Part shown: positions 1 to 8,864 of the stretch, piece after piece | Position numbering within the stretch: position 1 is the first letter of the stretch | How the letters are laid out: each line of letters begins with the position of its first letter | NCBI RefSeq assembly: GCF_015354335.1 | Contig: NZ_JADKYR010000007.1 | Location: 1-64,000 of the forward strand | DNA from: Methylophilus sp. 13 | GTDB lineage: Bacteria; Pseudomonadota; Gammaproteobacteria; Burkholderiales; Methylophilaceae | Length of the DNA: 64,000 nt | Direction of reading: 5' to 3' | The notes under the pieces: model-generated | Told to the model about the DNA's origin: nothing | Seen by the model: only the letters and a program-made list of their open reading frames with translations | Databases searched by the model: none | Program-made: the position numbers and the translations under genes

Positions 1-41
1 TCCCAAGGCATAGTGTTCTCCGCATTTATCCAATGCGAAAG

Positions 42-78
42 TGTCAACTATGTCCTCGTACACCTGTCAACCATGTCC
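42..78. repeat. Short direct repeats resembling an insertion-sequence end
   Basis: Two near-identical 14-mers, TGTCAACTATGTCC at 42-55 and TGTCAACCATGTCC at 65-78, start 23 bp apart. Paired TGTCAAC(C/T)ATGTC motifs of this sort resemble the terminal transposase-binding repeats of IS481-like elements as I remember them. No transposase lies in the window, so this would be the edge of an element continuing to the left, or a solo remnant. The assignment to a family is inference; the repeat itself is directly visible. Confidence 0.4.
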
Positions 79-159
79 CCGGTCTATACAGTGCAAGCAA
101 AGAAAAGTGACTCGCCGAGGGGCGACAGAGAGCGTGACAACCAATCACCGATCACACGC

Positions 160-177
160 GTGGGCATATATGCCCAC
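160..177. repeat. Perfect 18-bp palindrome downstream of hemW
   Basis: GTGGGCATATATGCCCAC reads identically on both strands. It lies 35 bp beyond the hemW stop codon. As RNA it could form a hairpin with a very short loop, but there is no T tract, so it is not a convincing intrinsic terminator. A protein-binding site is the alternative. Confidence 0.5.
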
Positions 178-211
178 CCTACCACTTTCAAACTCCTGCT
201 TGCGTCAGGTG

Positions 212-1420
212 TTACGGTAAAAACATCCCCAATAACTCATTCAAAAACCGCTGCCCTTTCAATGTCGGTGCAATTACCCCACTCTGCTCCGCCAACAACC
301 CTTGTTGCTGCGCCGCCAGCAAGGTCGACTGAATAGTCCTTAATGGCAATCCCGTCCGTTGCTGAAACAAACTAGCCTCCACCCCATCCACCAGCCTTAA
401 CGCATTCATCATAAATTCAAACGCCAAGTCCTCACGCCCAATCTGCCATTCACTATCCACCATCTGGCCAGTGGCGATAGACTCGAGATACTTTTTCGGA
501 TGCTTATGCCGACTTTGGCGAATGATCTTGTCATGAAAACTGAGTTTGGAGTGCGCGCCTGCGCCTATGCCCAGGTAATCGCCAAACGTCCAGTAATTGA
601 GGTTGTGCTGGCACTGCTGGCCAGGCTGGGCAAAGGCGGAAGTTTCGTAATGCTGGTAACCACTCCCAGCAAGTATTTTCTCGATTTCTTCCTGCATGGT
701 GGCGCTGGTATCGTCGTCGGGCAAGCTCGGTGGCGTGCGGTGAAACGGTGTGTTGGGTTCCAGCGTCAGGTGATAAAACGAGAGGTGCGCGGGTTTGATC
801 TGGCAGGCGGTTTCGGCATCTAGCAATGCATCTTCAAGGCTTTGTTCTGGTAGTGCATACATCACATCCAGATTAACCTTTTCAAAGGTATTCAGCGCCA
901 ACTCGGCGGCGGCCAAAGCTTGGTCGCGGTCATGAATGCGACCAAGCGCTTTGAGATATTGCGGCTGAAAACTCTGAATACCGAGTGACACACGATTTAC
1001 CCCCGCCTCGCGGTAACCCTTGAAGTTGGCGATATCCACTGTGCCCGGGTTGGCTTCAAGCGTGACTTCGGCGCCATATTCCAGCGGTGTCAGCATACGC
1101 ACATGGCTCAAAATCTTATCAATCGACTCGGCAGAAAAAATGCTGGGCGTGCCGCCGCCAAAAAACACGCTGCGGATTTTGCGGCCCCACACCAGCGGCG
1201 TCGCTTGTTCAAGGTCGGCAATCAAGGCATCCACATAAGCGGCTTCCGGGATCTCCTGCCGTGCTTCGTGCGAATTAAAATCGCAATACGGGCATTTGCG
1301 CACGCACCACGGGATATGGATATACAACGAAAGTGGCGGCGGATTGGTGAGGCCGCTCAGCGTGATGTCGCCTTGTAGCGGCGCATCTTTCAGGCTATTG
1401 GCAGGATAAATCGGAATCAT
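212..1420 (-). CDS. hemW: Radical SAM heme chaperone HemW (coproporphyrinogen III oxidase-like)
   Basis: This is a 402-residue radical SAM protein of the HemN/HemW family. The cluster motif CxxxCxxC is seen as CVRKCPYCDF near residue 38, followed by the family's FFGGGTPS motif. Its length and the single N-terminal cysteine motif fit HemW, a heme-binding chaperone that inserts heme into respiratory proteins, rather than the longer oxygen-independent oxidase HemN; much older annotation uses the oxidase name. It lies 38 bp after the ABC permease gene on the same strand and is probably the last gene of that operon. The ATG at 1418-1420 gives a normal family start with a short N-terminal extension. 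Confidence 0.88.
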   Translation of the reverse strand: MIPIYPANSLKDAPLQGDITLSGLTNPPPLSLYIHIPWCVRKCPYCDFNSHEARQEIPEAAYVDALIADLEQATPLVWGRKIRSVFFGGGTPSIFSAESIDKILSHVRMLTPLEYGAEVTLEANPGTVDIANFKGYREAGVNRVSLGIQSFQPQYLKALGRIHDRDQALAAAELALNTFEKVNLDVMYALPEQSLEDALLDAETACQIKPAHLSFYHLTLEPNTPFHRTPPSLPDDDTSATMQEEIEKILAGSGYQHYETSAFAQPGQQCQHNLNYWTFGDYLGIGAGAHSKLSFHDKIIRQSRHKHPKKYLESIATGQMVDSEWQIGREDLAFEFMMNALRLVDGVEASLFQQRTGLPLRTIQSTLLAAQQQGLLAEQSGVIAPTLKGQRFLNELLGMFLP

Positions 1421-1458
1421 GCGCGTATTTTAACCTGTATCCATCCAGGCACAGGGAC

Positions 1459-3975
1459 TTAAACACTTTGCAACAAAGCTCTGGGCGGCTGGTTAAACTG
1501 GTTGCGCGCCACCAGCCAGGCCGACAAGGGCACCAGCACCATCGCCGCCAGCAAGGCCTGCATGGTCAGCCAGGCGTTGAATTGATAGTCCATCTCCAGC
1601 ACCCGCGTCGTCAGGGCATAAGCGGCAATATTGGTAAAAATATTGGCAACGATACTGGCCGATAGGCCTATGCATAAAAACTCCACCAGCATCGCCAGCA
1701 CCACCTGCTTTCTGGAAGCGCCCAGCACCCGCATCAAGGTGCTTTCGCGCACGCGCTCTTCGCGGGTTGCCATCAGCGCGGCATACAACACGGCCAGGCC
1801 CGCCAACAGGCTAAAACCAAACACGAATTCAATCGCATAGCTCATTTTGCTGATCAGGCTTTGAATCTGCTCCAGCACCGCTGCCACATTGATGATGGTT
1901 AAATTGGGGAATGTTTTGACCAGCTGATTCAGGGCGTCTTCTTTGCCCGCTGGCAAGTGAAAGCTGGTGAGGTAATTGGCGGCATAGTGATCCAGCACTT
2001 TCGGTGGCGTCACCGCGAAGAAATTCACATGCATGCTGTTCCACTCCACCTTGCGCAAACTGGTGATGGTGAGCTCAAGCTGGGTGCCGGCCACATCGTA
2101 AGACAATTTATCGCCCAGTTTTAAATTGAGTGTTTCAGCCAACCCTTGCTCTAACGACAACAGCGGTTTACCAGCATCCTCAGCACGCCACCACTGCCCT
2201 GCCACTAGTTCGTTATCGGCCTGCATTTGCGCAGCCCACGATAAATTGAATTCACGCTCGGCCAAGCGCTTGGCGCGGTCATCTTTATAATCCTCAATCT
2301 TGATGGGTTTGCCATTCACGGAGATCAGCCGCGCCCTGACCATGGGCAAAATATCCGCATGCTGGATAGCATGCGATGTCAGTAACTGATTAATCCCCGG
2401 GATTTGGTCTGCTTGGATATTAATCACAAAGCGGTTAGGCGCATCTGCGGGTAACGAGGTCTGCCAGTTTTCCAGCAAATCATTACGCACAAATGCCAGC
2501 AACAAGATCGCCATCAAACCCATGCTTAAGCCAACCACCTGCGCGATGGTCAACATCGGGCGGCGCCGTAAGCCCATCAAGCCAAGCTTGATGATGCCGA
2601 AGTTCTGGACACTGAACGACTGCACGAAACGCATGCCCAGATAAGCCAGCAAACCAGCCACCACGACCAATCCAAATAGCGCAGCAAATACAATCCCGGC
2701 CAGTTTGATATCCCCCGCATGCCAGAACACCAGCCCGGCCAATACCAGCAATGCGGGTAAAAACATCAGACCATGGCTGCGTACGTTGCCTTCTAAATCC
2801 TGCCTCAAAATGCGCAGTGCAGGCACCGCCCGTAAACGCTGCAATTGCGGCCACACCGCCGTCAGCAAAGTAGCAAAGCCAGTGGCGAAACCCAACAAGA
2901 CCGGCATCCAGCCCGGGGCTGGCAACGTTTCGAGAAACAGGCGGCCAGCAAGTATCGCCAAGCCATATTGCGCGGCAAAGCCCAGCACACACCCGATCAC
3001 GCTACCCACCAATGCCAACAGCAAGGTCTGGTAGAGCAGAATCTGTGTAATCAGCTTTTTGGTCGCGCCAAAACAGCGCATCAACGCATAGGCATCCAGG
3101 CTCTTTTGCACATAGGGGATACTCGCCAGCAACATGGCCACCATCGCCAGAATCACGCCGACCATGGAGGCAATGCCGAGAAACTGTTGCGCCTTGTTGA
3201 GCGCACTGCGCATTTCCGGGCGGGCACTGCGGATATCGTCTACCCGTTCACCGCGGGCTAATTGCGGTTTCAGCCATTCGGCGTAGTCTTCCATGGCCTG
3301 ATTCACCGCTGCGCCATCGGTATTGGCAGCCACCAGCAACTGGTATTTCACCCGGCTGCCAAACTGGACCAGGCCAGTCGCAGGCACATCGGCGCTATTC
3401 ATAAACAGGCGCGGCGCAATGCTGAACATATCTCCGCCCCGCGACGGTTCCTGCAATACAAAGGCCGCGACCATAAACTGGCTGTCACCGACGCTAATTT
3501 CATCGCCAATCTTCAACGCAAGCTTTTGCGCCAGTCGTGGCTCCATCCATACTGTTCCGCGTGCTGGGATAGTTGCAGAAGATGGTTCAGCGTTCGCTGT
3601 GGTCGTTGACTGCTTGCTGATGGTCAAATGACCACGTAGCGGAAACCCCGCTTCCACCGCCTTGATTTCGGCCAGCTCGCTACTTTCCCCTTTGACCACC
3701 ATGCTGGAAAACTCCAGCGCCTGCGTGGTCTGGTATTGGCGCCGCTGTGCCTCAGCAAGGTATTTTTCCGGGAGAACATGGTCTGAATTCACCACCAGAT
3801 CCGCCCCAAGCAACACATTGCCCTGGGTTTGCATGCTGGCTTTGATGCGGTCAGTGAAAAAGCTGACTGAGGTGGTTGCCGTGACCGCAAGGATTAGCGC
3901 AAACAGCAATACGCGGATTTCACCCGAAGACCACAGGCTGCGGCACTGACGCCAGGCAATAGAAAGCGCCAGCAT
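1459..3975 (-). CDS. FtsX-family ABC transporter permease (YbbP-like)
   Basis: An 838-residue inner-membrane permease. An N-terminal hydrophobic segment (about residues 12-40) is followed by a long periplasmic domain, a central group of membrane helices (about 260-490), a second periplasmic domain, and a C-terminal trio of helices (about 705-830). This duplicated FtsX layout and length match the YbbP group, which works with a LolD-like ATPase. Substrate is not evident; members of the wider family move lipoproteins, lipids or peptides or act mechanically. Its ATG overlaps the stop codon of the upstream ATPase gene by one base, so the two are surely cotranscribed, and the pairing next to tesA is the same as in Escherichia coli. 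Confidence 0.85.
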   Translation of the reverse strand: MLALSIAWRQCRSLWSSGEIRVLLFALILAVTATTSVSFFTDRIKASMQTQGNVLLGADLVVNSDHVLPEKYLAEAQRRQYQTTQALEFSSMVVKGESSELAEIKAVEAGFPLRGHLTISKQSTTTANAEPSSATIPARGTVWMEPRLAQKLALKIGDEISVGDSQFMVAAFVLQEPSRGGDMFSIAPRLFMNSADVPATGLVQFGSRVKYQLLVAANTDGAAVNQAMEDYAEWLKPQLARGERVDDIRSARPEMRSALNKAQQFLGIASMVGVILAMVAMLLASIPYVQKSLDAYALMRCFGATKKLITQILLYQTLLLALVGSVIGCVLGFAAQYGLAILAGRLFLETLPAPGWMPVLLGFATGFATLLTAVWPQLQRLRAVPALRILRQDLEGNVRSHGLMFLPALLVLAGLVFWHAGDIKLAGIVFAALFGLVVVAGLLAYLGMRFVQSFSVQNFGIIKLGLMGLRRRPMLTIAQVVGLSMGLMAILLLAFVRNDLLENWQTSLPADAPNRFVINIQADQIPGINQLLTSHAIQHADILPMVRARLISVNGKPIKIEDYKDDRAKRLAEREFNLSWAAQMQADNELVAGQWWRAEDAGKPLLSLEQGLAETLNLKLGDKLSYDVAGTQLELTITSLRKVEWNSMHVNFFAVTPPKVLDHYAANYLTSFHLPAGKEDALNQLVKTFPNLTIINVAAVLEQIQSLISKMSYAIEFVFGFSLLAGLAVLYAALMATREERVRESTLMRVLGASRKQVVLAMLVEFLCIGLSASIVANIFTNIAAYALTTRVLEMDYQFNAWLTMQALLAAMVLVPLSAWLVARNQFNQPPRALLQSV

Positions 3976-4682
3976 TAATGCCCCCCTGCTTTGTTGTCTG
4001 CAATATTGATTTCACTCAATTGGCCATTCTGCAAATTCAACACGCGCTGGCAACGCCGCGCCAGATTCATATCATGCGTGACCAACACCAACGTCGTGCC
4101 GCTCTTCACATTCAGGTCAAACAACAACTCAATGATAGATTCACCAGTCGCAGCATCCAGATTACCAGTCGGCTCATCGGCAAATAAAATCGAAGGCTTG
4201 GCCGCAAATGCCCTGGCGATCGCCACCCGCTGCTGCTCGCCGCCCGACAATTGTTTTGGGTAATGCGTGGCACGCGCTGCCAGGCCGACACTGTCGAGCG
4301 CCGCGATGGCAATTGCCTGCGCATCCCGCTGGCCCGCCAGCTGCAAAGGCAGCATCACGTTTTCCAAAGCGGTCAGTGAACCCAATAATTGAAACGACTG
4401 AAACACAAAGCCCATATGCTTGGCCCGAATGGCGGCGCGGCCATCTTCATCCAACGGGCCAATATCGCTACCATCAATCAACACCTTGCCACTGCTGGCA
4501 ATATCCAGCCCCGCCAGCAGACCCAGCAAGGTAGATTTACCAGAACCTGAACTCCCGATGATCGCAAGCCTCTCACCCTTGGGTACGGCAAGATTCAAAT
4601 TAGTCAAAATGGGGATTGTTGTATCATTCGAAACAACCGTTTTACTTAAAGACACTGCTTCAACAGCATAAGGGGCTTGCAT
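3975..4682 (-). CDS. ABC transporter ATP-binding protein (YbbA/LolD-like)
   Basis: A 235-residue ABC ATPase. Walker A is GSSGSGKST near residue 43, the signature is LSGGEQQRVAIARAF near 145, Walker B is ILFADEPTGNLD, and the switch histidine is in LVTHD. It would energise the adjacent FtsX-type permease. The start codon is only 2 bp from the divergent tesA start, so the promoters of the two genes must overlap each other's coding sequence or sit further inside. I kept this start because the next in-frame alternative would remove the first beta strand of the fold. Confidence 0.9.
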   Translation of the reverse strand: MQAPYAVEAVSLSKTVVSNDTTIPILTNLNLAVPKGERLAIIGSSGSGKSTLLGLLAGLDIASSGKVLIDGSDIGPLDEDGRAAIRAKHMGFVFQSFQLLGSLTALENVMLPLQLAGQRDAQAIAIAALDSVGLAARATHYPKQLSGGEQQRVAIARAFAAKPSILFADEPTGNLDAATGESIIELLFDLNVKSGTTLVLVTHDMNLARRCQRVLNLQNGQLSEINIADNKAGGH

Positions 4683-4684
4683 TA

Positions 4685-5350
4685 ATGATGTTCCGATTTC
4701 TCAAGATATTAAGCGTTTGCACTACTCTATTTTTTGCCGATGCCGCCCTGGCTGAAACAACATCCAAACCGGTGATTCTGGTGTTTGGAGACAGTTTATC
4801 CGCCGCCTACGGCATCCCCAAAGAAAAAGGTTGGGTGAATTTATTGGCGCAAAGAATAAAAGACAAGCAATTACCCTACGAAGTTGCCAACGCCAGCGTC
4901 AGTGGTGAAACCACTGCGGGCGGCCTCAGCCGTTTGCCTACCGCACTTCAGCAGTTTAAACCCAGTATTGTGGTGATAGAACTAGGCGCAAATGACGGCC
5001 TGCGCGGCTTACCGCTGGATGCGATGAAGAATAATTTGGAAAAGATGATTCAGGCCAGCAAGCAGATCAATGCGCAGGTGGTTTTATTAGGCATGTTTAT
5101 TCCACCGAATTACGGCCCTAAATACACCAATGGTTTTAAAGCGGTTTACCTGGATTTATCGGAGAAATACAAAACACCGTTTATCCCGTTTTTCCTGGAT
5201 GGTGTCAGTGGTCACAGTGATCTGGTGCTGGAAGATGGGCTGCACCCGAATGTGAATGCGCAGAGAAAGATATTGGAAAATGTTTGGCCGACTTTGAAAC
5301 CCCTGTTACCAAGGACTACTAAAGTTAATACGCCCATCAAGGATGACTGA
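4685..5350 (+). CDS. tesA: Periplasmic SGNH/GDSL esterase, TesA-type (thioesterase I / lysophospholipase)
   Basis: A 221-residue secreted hydrolase with an N-terminal signal peptide ending near ADAALA. The four SGNH blocks are visible: the nucleophile in VFGDSLS, the glycine block around SGETTAGG, the asparagine in GANDGLRG, and the Asp-His pair in DGLHPN. TesA proteins hydrolyse acyl-CoA thioesters, lysophospholipids and aryl esters in the periplasm. The start at 4685 is preceded by AAGGGG at good spacing; an in-frame extension to 4616 exists but would bury the signal peptide inside ybbA antisense sequence. It is divergent from the ABC pair. The stop codon abuts the stop codon of the convergent unknown gene with no gap. 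Confidence 0.9.
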   Translation: MMFRFLKILSVCTTLFFADAALAETTSKPVILVFGDSLSAAYGIPKEKGWVNLLAQRIKDKQLPYEVANASVSGETTAGGLSRLPTALQQFKPSIVVIELGANDGLRGLPLDAMKNNLEKMIQASKQINAQVVLLGMFIPPNYGPKYTNGFKAVYLDLSEKYKTPFIPFFLDGVSGHSDLVLEDGLHPNVNAQRKILENVWPTLKPLLPRTTKVNTPIKDD

Positions 5351-6052
5351 TTAGAAAATATCCTTTTGAAACACAGAAAAAGTGCATCCAGATCTATTCT
5401 GACTGAATCTATTGTTAACTGATACTTCCCAAACAAAAACAAAAGGATCTTGAGACACATATGATCCAGCAGGCCTTAACCATATTGATAGAGTATCATC
5501 TAAGCTAACTTCGAATGGCTCTGTATTCTGACCAAGAGAGCCTAGTTTTGTTAAGTTTTGATTATTACGCTTCAAGTCTTCATTTAACCCCACCAGCACA
5601 AAAAATCCAACCGACCTATATTCAGCTTCACATTCTATTAATTTGCGAAGATCATCTAGGATATCGCTAGCACTTAGCTTCTCTCCCTTAAAAAGAGATT
5701 TAATTTCAATAAAATGCGTACAACTTAAATCCTTCTCCAGCCTTCCCTTACTTACATTGGTTATATGACGAATTGAAACATCCGTTCTTTTATTATTCAT
5801 TTTATAAAGAACGTTTTCTATATTTACTAAGTTGGGAATAGGTAAATGACCCTCTAGTATTTTTTTCAACGGTTCATAAAGAGAGCGTTCTGCAGTATAA
5901 AAATTAGCTATTTCTTGTCCCGCAGACATTGATTTGACAATACTGTTAAGTTCTAAAAGTAACTGAGCAATATTTACGTATGAGTATATTCCTTCATTTG
6001 AATAAAATGAGTGCTCTTCGGAGACAAAATTAGAAGTCTTTATTATTTCCAT
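5351..6052 (-). CDS. Unknown protein with PD-(D/E)XK nuclease-like motifs
   Basis: A 233-residue protein I do not recognise by family. A possible restriction-endonuclease-like core can be traced: acidic residues in an N-terminal helix (E55 or E60), D91 in KRTDVSI, then E116-I-K118 in HFIEIKSL, and a following helix SASDILDDLRKL. That order (E, then D, then E-x-K after about 25 residues) is typical of PD-(D/E)XK nucleases, so I infer a nuclease fold, but this is motif reading only. No signal peptide or membrane segment. Its start overlaps the end of the preceding gene by 10 bp, indicating translational coupling. The sequence is clearly more AT-rich than the flanking tesA and recQ, which suggests horizontal acquisition. 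Confidence 0.6.
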   Translation of the reverse strand: MEIIKTSNFVSEEHSFYSNEGIYSYVNIAQLLLELNSIVKSMSAGQEIANFYTAERSLYEPLKKILEGHLPIPNLVNIENVLYKMNNKRTDVSIRHITNVSKGRLEKDLSCTHFIEIKSLFKGEKLSASDILDDLRKLIECEAEYRSVGFFVLVGLNEDLKRNNQNLTKLGSLGQNTEPFEVSLDDTLSIWLRPAGSYVSQDPFVFVWEVSVNNRFSQNRSGCTFSVFQKDIF

Positions 6053-6570
6053 TTGTAGAGCATTTCATTACTTACATTGAAATCGAATCCAGGAACTAAA
6101 TTAAATAAGGAGTCGATTGAAACATAATTCCAACTAGGCTCTCCAGACTGAGAAAACCTGACTATAGCGTAGGATCCATTTGCATCAATACTATGACCCG
6201 CCGGATAATGCTCAATCCAAATTGAGTTTTTACGGATGAAATCAAAAATTTTATGCTTTTTATCCCTTTCAATATCTACAGAGGAATTGATTAGCCTTTC
6301 AGCCAAACTAAGTTCTAAAGAAACATCTATAACGGGCTTATCGTTTGAGTTAACTTCGGTCAAAAGTACTTCAACAGCTCTTGATCTAATACTTTCAACA
6401 GCATTTGTAATAGAGGTACCGTGATAGTTTGGTAATTGACAGCATAAAAAAACAATTTTTCTATCTTTGCTAACGACTCGCAGAAAACAATTGCCTTCTT
6501 GCCAAAAACCTTTGAATTTGAAAGGTAAATAGTCCTTTTTATAATTATTTAAAGTTATGAAGACATTCAT
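6043..6570 (-). CDS. Unknown protein, first gene of an AT-rich two-gene cassette
   Basis: A 175-residue soluble protein that I cannot assign. It has no signal peptide, no membrane segment and no catalytic motif I can name; it contains a mixed beta-rich N-terminal half (FRVVSKDRKIVFLCCQLP region) and a charged helix near SVDIERDKKHKIFDFI. The ATG at 6568-6570 has a weak GGAAA ribosome-binding site about 10 bases upstream. The downstream gene overlaps it by 10 bp, so the pair is one transcription unit of about 1.2 kb. Base composition is AT-rich like its partner. It could be a partner, inhibitor or specificity subunit for the nuclease-like second protein; that is inference from the arrangement only. 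Confidence 0.6.
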   Translation of the reverse strand: MNVFITLNNYKKDYLPFKFKGFWQEGNCFLRVVSKDRKIVFLCCQLPNYHGTSITNAVESIRSRAVEVLLTEVNSNDKPVIDVSLELSLAERLINSSVDIERDKKHKIFDFIRKNSIWIEHYPAGHSIDANGSYAIVRFSQSGEPSWNYVSIDSLFNLVPGFDFNVSNEMLYKWK

Positions 6571-6646
6571 TTATTTATTTTTCCATGAAATCATTAAAGA
6601 TTTTTAGTATCTAAATATAGCTCATTCTTTCATAAAAAGCCTCAAT

Positions 6647-8467
6647 TTAACTCACATATACCCGCAAAAACGCCTCCCCATATTTCTGCAATTTCGCCTG
6701 CCCTATACCGCTAATCTGTCCCATTTCATCCAAAGTCTGAGGTTTGCGGTTATGAATCTCCAGCAAGGTACTATCGTGAAAAATCACATATGGTGGCACG
6801 CCCTGTTCTCTTGCCAGTTCCAGCCGTTTGGCTTTAAGTGCTTGCCAGAGCGGATCATCGTTAGCCCCTTCAAATGCTTCTTTGGCGCGGGCGCTGCGTT
6901 CAGCTTTGCTCATGCGCTTTTCGGGTTCGGCATCGCGGCGTAGCCACACTTCCTGCTCGCCTTTGAGCACTGGACGTGCCGTTTCAGTGAGATGCAAACC
7001 ACCATAACCTGACAGATCAGTTTCCAGCAATCCCGCCGCGATCAATTGTCGGTAAACACCGCTCCACTGGTTTTGATTGAGGGTTTTACCTATGCCGAAA
7101 GTGCTGACTTTATCGTGACCGAAGCGCTCGACTTGCGGTGTGACTTTGCCGGTGAGCACATCGATCAAATGGCCGACGCCGAATCTTTGCCCGGTGCGAT
7201 AAACACAGGAAAGTGCCATTTGCGCGACTTGGGTGGCTTGCCAGGTTTCGACCGGGTGCAGGCAGTTATCGCATTGCTCGCAGGCGCCGGGATGGCTTTC
7301 GCCAAAGTAGCGCAAAATGGTCTGGTGGCGGCAGGCGGTGGATTCGCAGTAGCCGAGCAAGGCGTCCAGCTTCAGGCGTTCCAGCCGTTTGCGTTCTTCG
7401 GAGGCTTCGCCGCTATCGAGCATTTGCCGCATGGAGACGACATCGCCCATGCCGTAGACCATCCACGCGTTGGCGGCTAGGCCATCGCGCCCAGCGCGGC
7501 CGGTTTCCTGGTAATAGCCTTCCATACTTTTTGGCAGGTCTAAATGCGCGACAAAGCGCACGTTGGGTTTATCGATGCCCATGCCAAATGCGATGGTCGC
7601 CACCATGATGATGCCTTCTTCACGCAGGAAGCGGCGCTGGTGATGTTCACGTAATTGCGCGGGCAAACCGGCGTGGTATGGCAAGGCAGACCAGCCTTTT
7701 TCAACCAGCCAGGCAGCGGTTTCTTCGACTTTTCGGCGGGACAGGCAATAAATAATGCCTGCATCGTTAGGGTGTTCACGCTCCAGAAATGCCTGTAATT
7801 GCTGGCGGGCATTATTTTTAATGCCGACGTGGTAGCGGATATTCGGTCGGTCAAAACTGGAGACAAACTGGCGTGCGTTTTCCAGATTGAGCTGGCTGAT
7901 AATTTCGGCACGCGTCGGTGCATCTGCCGTGGCAGTGAGCGCAATGCGTGGCACATCTGGGAAACGGTTGTGTAACACCGTGAGCTGGCGATATTCCGGC
8001 CGGAAATCATGCCCCCATTGCGACACGCAATGCGCTTCATCAATCGCAAACAGGGCAAGGCCGGTGTGCAGCTGCACTTCGTCGAGCAGGCTCAAAAAGC
8101 TGCCAACCATCAGGCGCTCGGGGGCAACGTAGAGTAATTTGATTTCTCCACTCACCACCTGGCGGGTGATACGGTTATTCTCTTCAGCACTTAAACTGGA
8201 ATTTAAAAAGGCAGCATTCACGCCTAATTGCTGCAAGGCCTCAACCTGGTCTTGCATGAGGGCAATCAGGGGCGAAACCACAATCGCCAAACCTTCGCGG
8301 GCCAAGGCGGGAATCTGGTAGCAAAGGGATTTTCCGCCGCCGGTGGGCATGAGCACCAGCGCATCTTGCCCGGCGATCACATGCTCGACGATGGCTTGTT
8401 GCTGATGGCGGAACTGGTTGTAACCGAAAACGGTTTGGAGGATGTGTTGGGGTGAGAGGGTTGCCAT
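6647..8467 (-). CDS. recQ: ATP-dependent DNA helicase RecQ
   Basis: A 606-residue superfamily 2 3'-5' DNA helicase. Walker A is [13 protein letters not shown], the DExH box is [16 protein letters not shown], and motif VI is [11 protein letters not shown] cysteine zinc-binding set ([15 protein letters not shown] and CEQCDNC) and a winged-helix region follow, and the C-terminal HRDC domain is complete (about residues 530-606). RecQ acts in recombination initiation and restart of stalled forks. It is transcribed leftward; the 150 bp upstream holds a long inverted-repeat element, and the AT-rich unknown cassette lies directly downstream on the same strand, so read-through from recQ into the cassette is possible. 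Confidence 0.95.
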   Translation of the reverse strand: MATLSPQHILQTVFGYNQFRHQQQAIVEHVIAGQDALVLMPTGGGKSLCYQIPALAREGLAIVVSPLIALMQDQVEALQQLGVNAAFLNSSLSAEENNRITRQVVSGEIKLLYVAPERLMVGSFLSLLDEVQLHTGLALFAIDEAHCVSQWGHDFRPEYRQLTVLHNRFPDVPRIALTATADAPTRAEIISQLNLENARQFVSSFDRPNIRYHVGIKNNARQQLQAFLEREHPNDAGIIYCLSRRKVEETAAWLVEKGWSALPYHAGLPAQLREHHQRRFLREEGIIMVATIAFGMGIDKPNVRFVAHLDLPKSMEGYYQETGRAGRDGLAANAWMVYGMGDVVSMRQMLDSGEASEERKRLERLKLDALLGYCESTACRHQTILRYFGESHPGACEQCDNCLHPVETWQATQVAQMALSCVYRTGQRFGVGHLIDVLTGKVTPQVERFGHDKVSTFGIGKTLNQNQWSGVYRQLIAAGLLETDLSGYGGLHLTETARPVLKGEQEVWLRRDAEPEKRMSKAERSARAKEAFEGANDDPLWQALKAKRLELAREQGVPPYVIFHDSTLLEIHNRKPQTLDEMGQISGIGQAKLQKYGEAFLRVYVS

Positions 8468-8480
8468 TTGGCAAGCCTAA

Positions 8481-8623
8481 GGAAGCACTGAATAATTGAC
8501 TGCGCGGGCAAATTGCTGCGTTGCGCGGTGCTCGCAGCCGAGCCGTACACCACGTACTGTCTCGGTTCCTGTGCTCCGTGCGCCTTGCACTTTATCCCGC
8601 TCGCTCAATTATTCAGCACTTCC
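8481..8623. repeat. Long imperfect inverted repeat, MITE- or REP-like element
   Basis: A 19-base arm at 8481-8499 (beginning GGAAGCACTGAATAATT) is matched in inverse orientation by 8605-8623 with only the central CA/TG bases of the GCACT tract differing. Between the arms, further imperfect inverted segments pair around 8536-8575 (CCGAGCCGTAC against GTACTGTCTCGG). The whole 143 bp could fold as one long cruciform or RNA hairpin. It fills almost the entire gap between recQ and the upstream 71-residue gene and ends exactly at that gene's stop codon. Only one copy is seen in this window, so a mobile nature is inferred from structure. Confidence 0.6.
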
Positions 8624-8839
8624 CTAAATCTTGTTATAAGGATTGATTAAGGTATCGACAAGCTCGTGTAACGCTTTACGCATTTGCTCTTCACTGACTT
8701 CCATCAGCAAGCCATCTTCCAGCGCATCTTGTGCAATCTGTTTCAGTTCATCAAAATTTTCGGCCATGACTTTGACCTTTTCGGTGCAGGACACCACCGA
8801 ACCGTCATCGCGTACCCATTTTGGCCATTCATTACTCAT
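8624..8839 (-). CDS. Small conserved-looking protein of unknown function
   Basis: A 71-residue acidic protein that I do not recognise. It begins MSNEWPKWVRDDGSVVSCTEK and continues with two predicted helices rich in Glu and Leu (EENFDELKQIAQDALED-like and EEQMRKALHELVDTL-like segments). No transmembrane segment or signal peptide. It lies 25 bp downstream of rdgB on the same strand, which places it at the end of the kinase-phosphatase-rph-rdgB gene string. The coding pattern is normal for the genome and the reading frame has a sensible start, so I take it as real. Confidence 0.7.
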   Translation of the reverse strand: MSNEWPKWVRDDGSVVSCTEKVKVMAENFDELKQIAQDALEDGLLMEVSEEQMRKALHELVDTLINPYNKI

Positions 8840-8864
8840 GGTCTTGTTTACTCATCTTGTTTGT

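Noticed and set aside
160-177. Intrinsic terminator for hemW
   Set aside because: The palindrome has no T tract and no usable loop, so it is listed only as a repeat.
13-336. Rightward open frame of 107 codons at the left edge
   Set aside because: It overlaps the hemW 3' end on the opposite strand, has no family likeness and crosses the repeat region; treated as a chance frame.
2845-3261. Rightward open frame of 138 codons inside the ABC permease gene
   Set aside because: It is antisense to a well-supported gene, its composition is typical of a shadow frame, and no ribosome-binding site precedes it.
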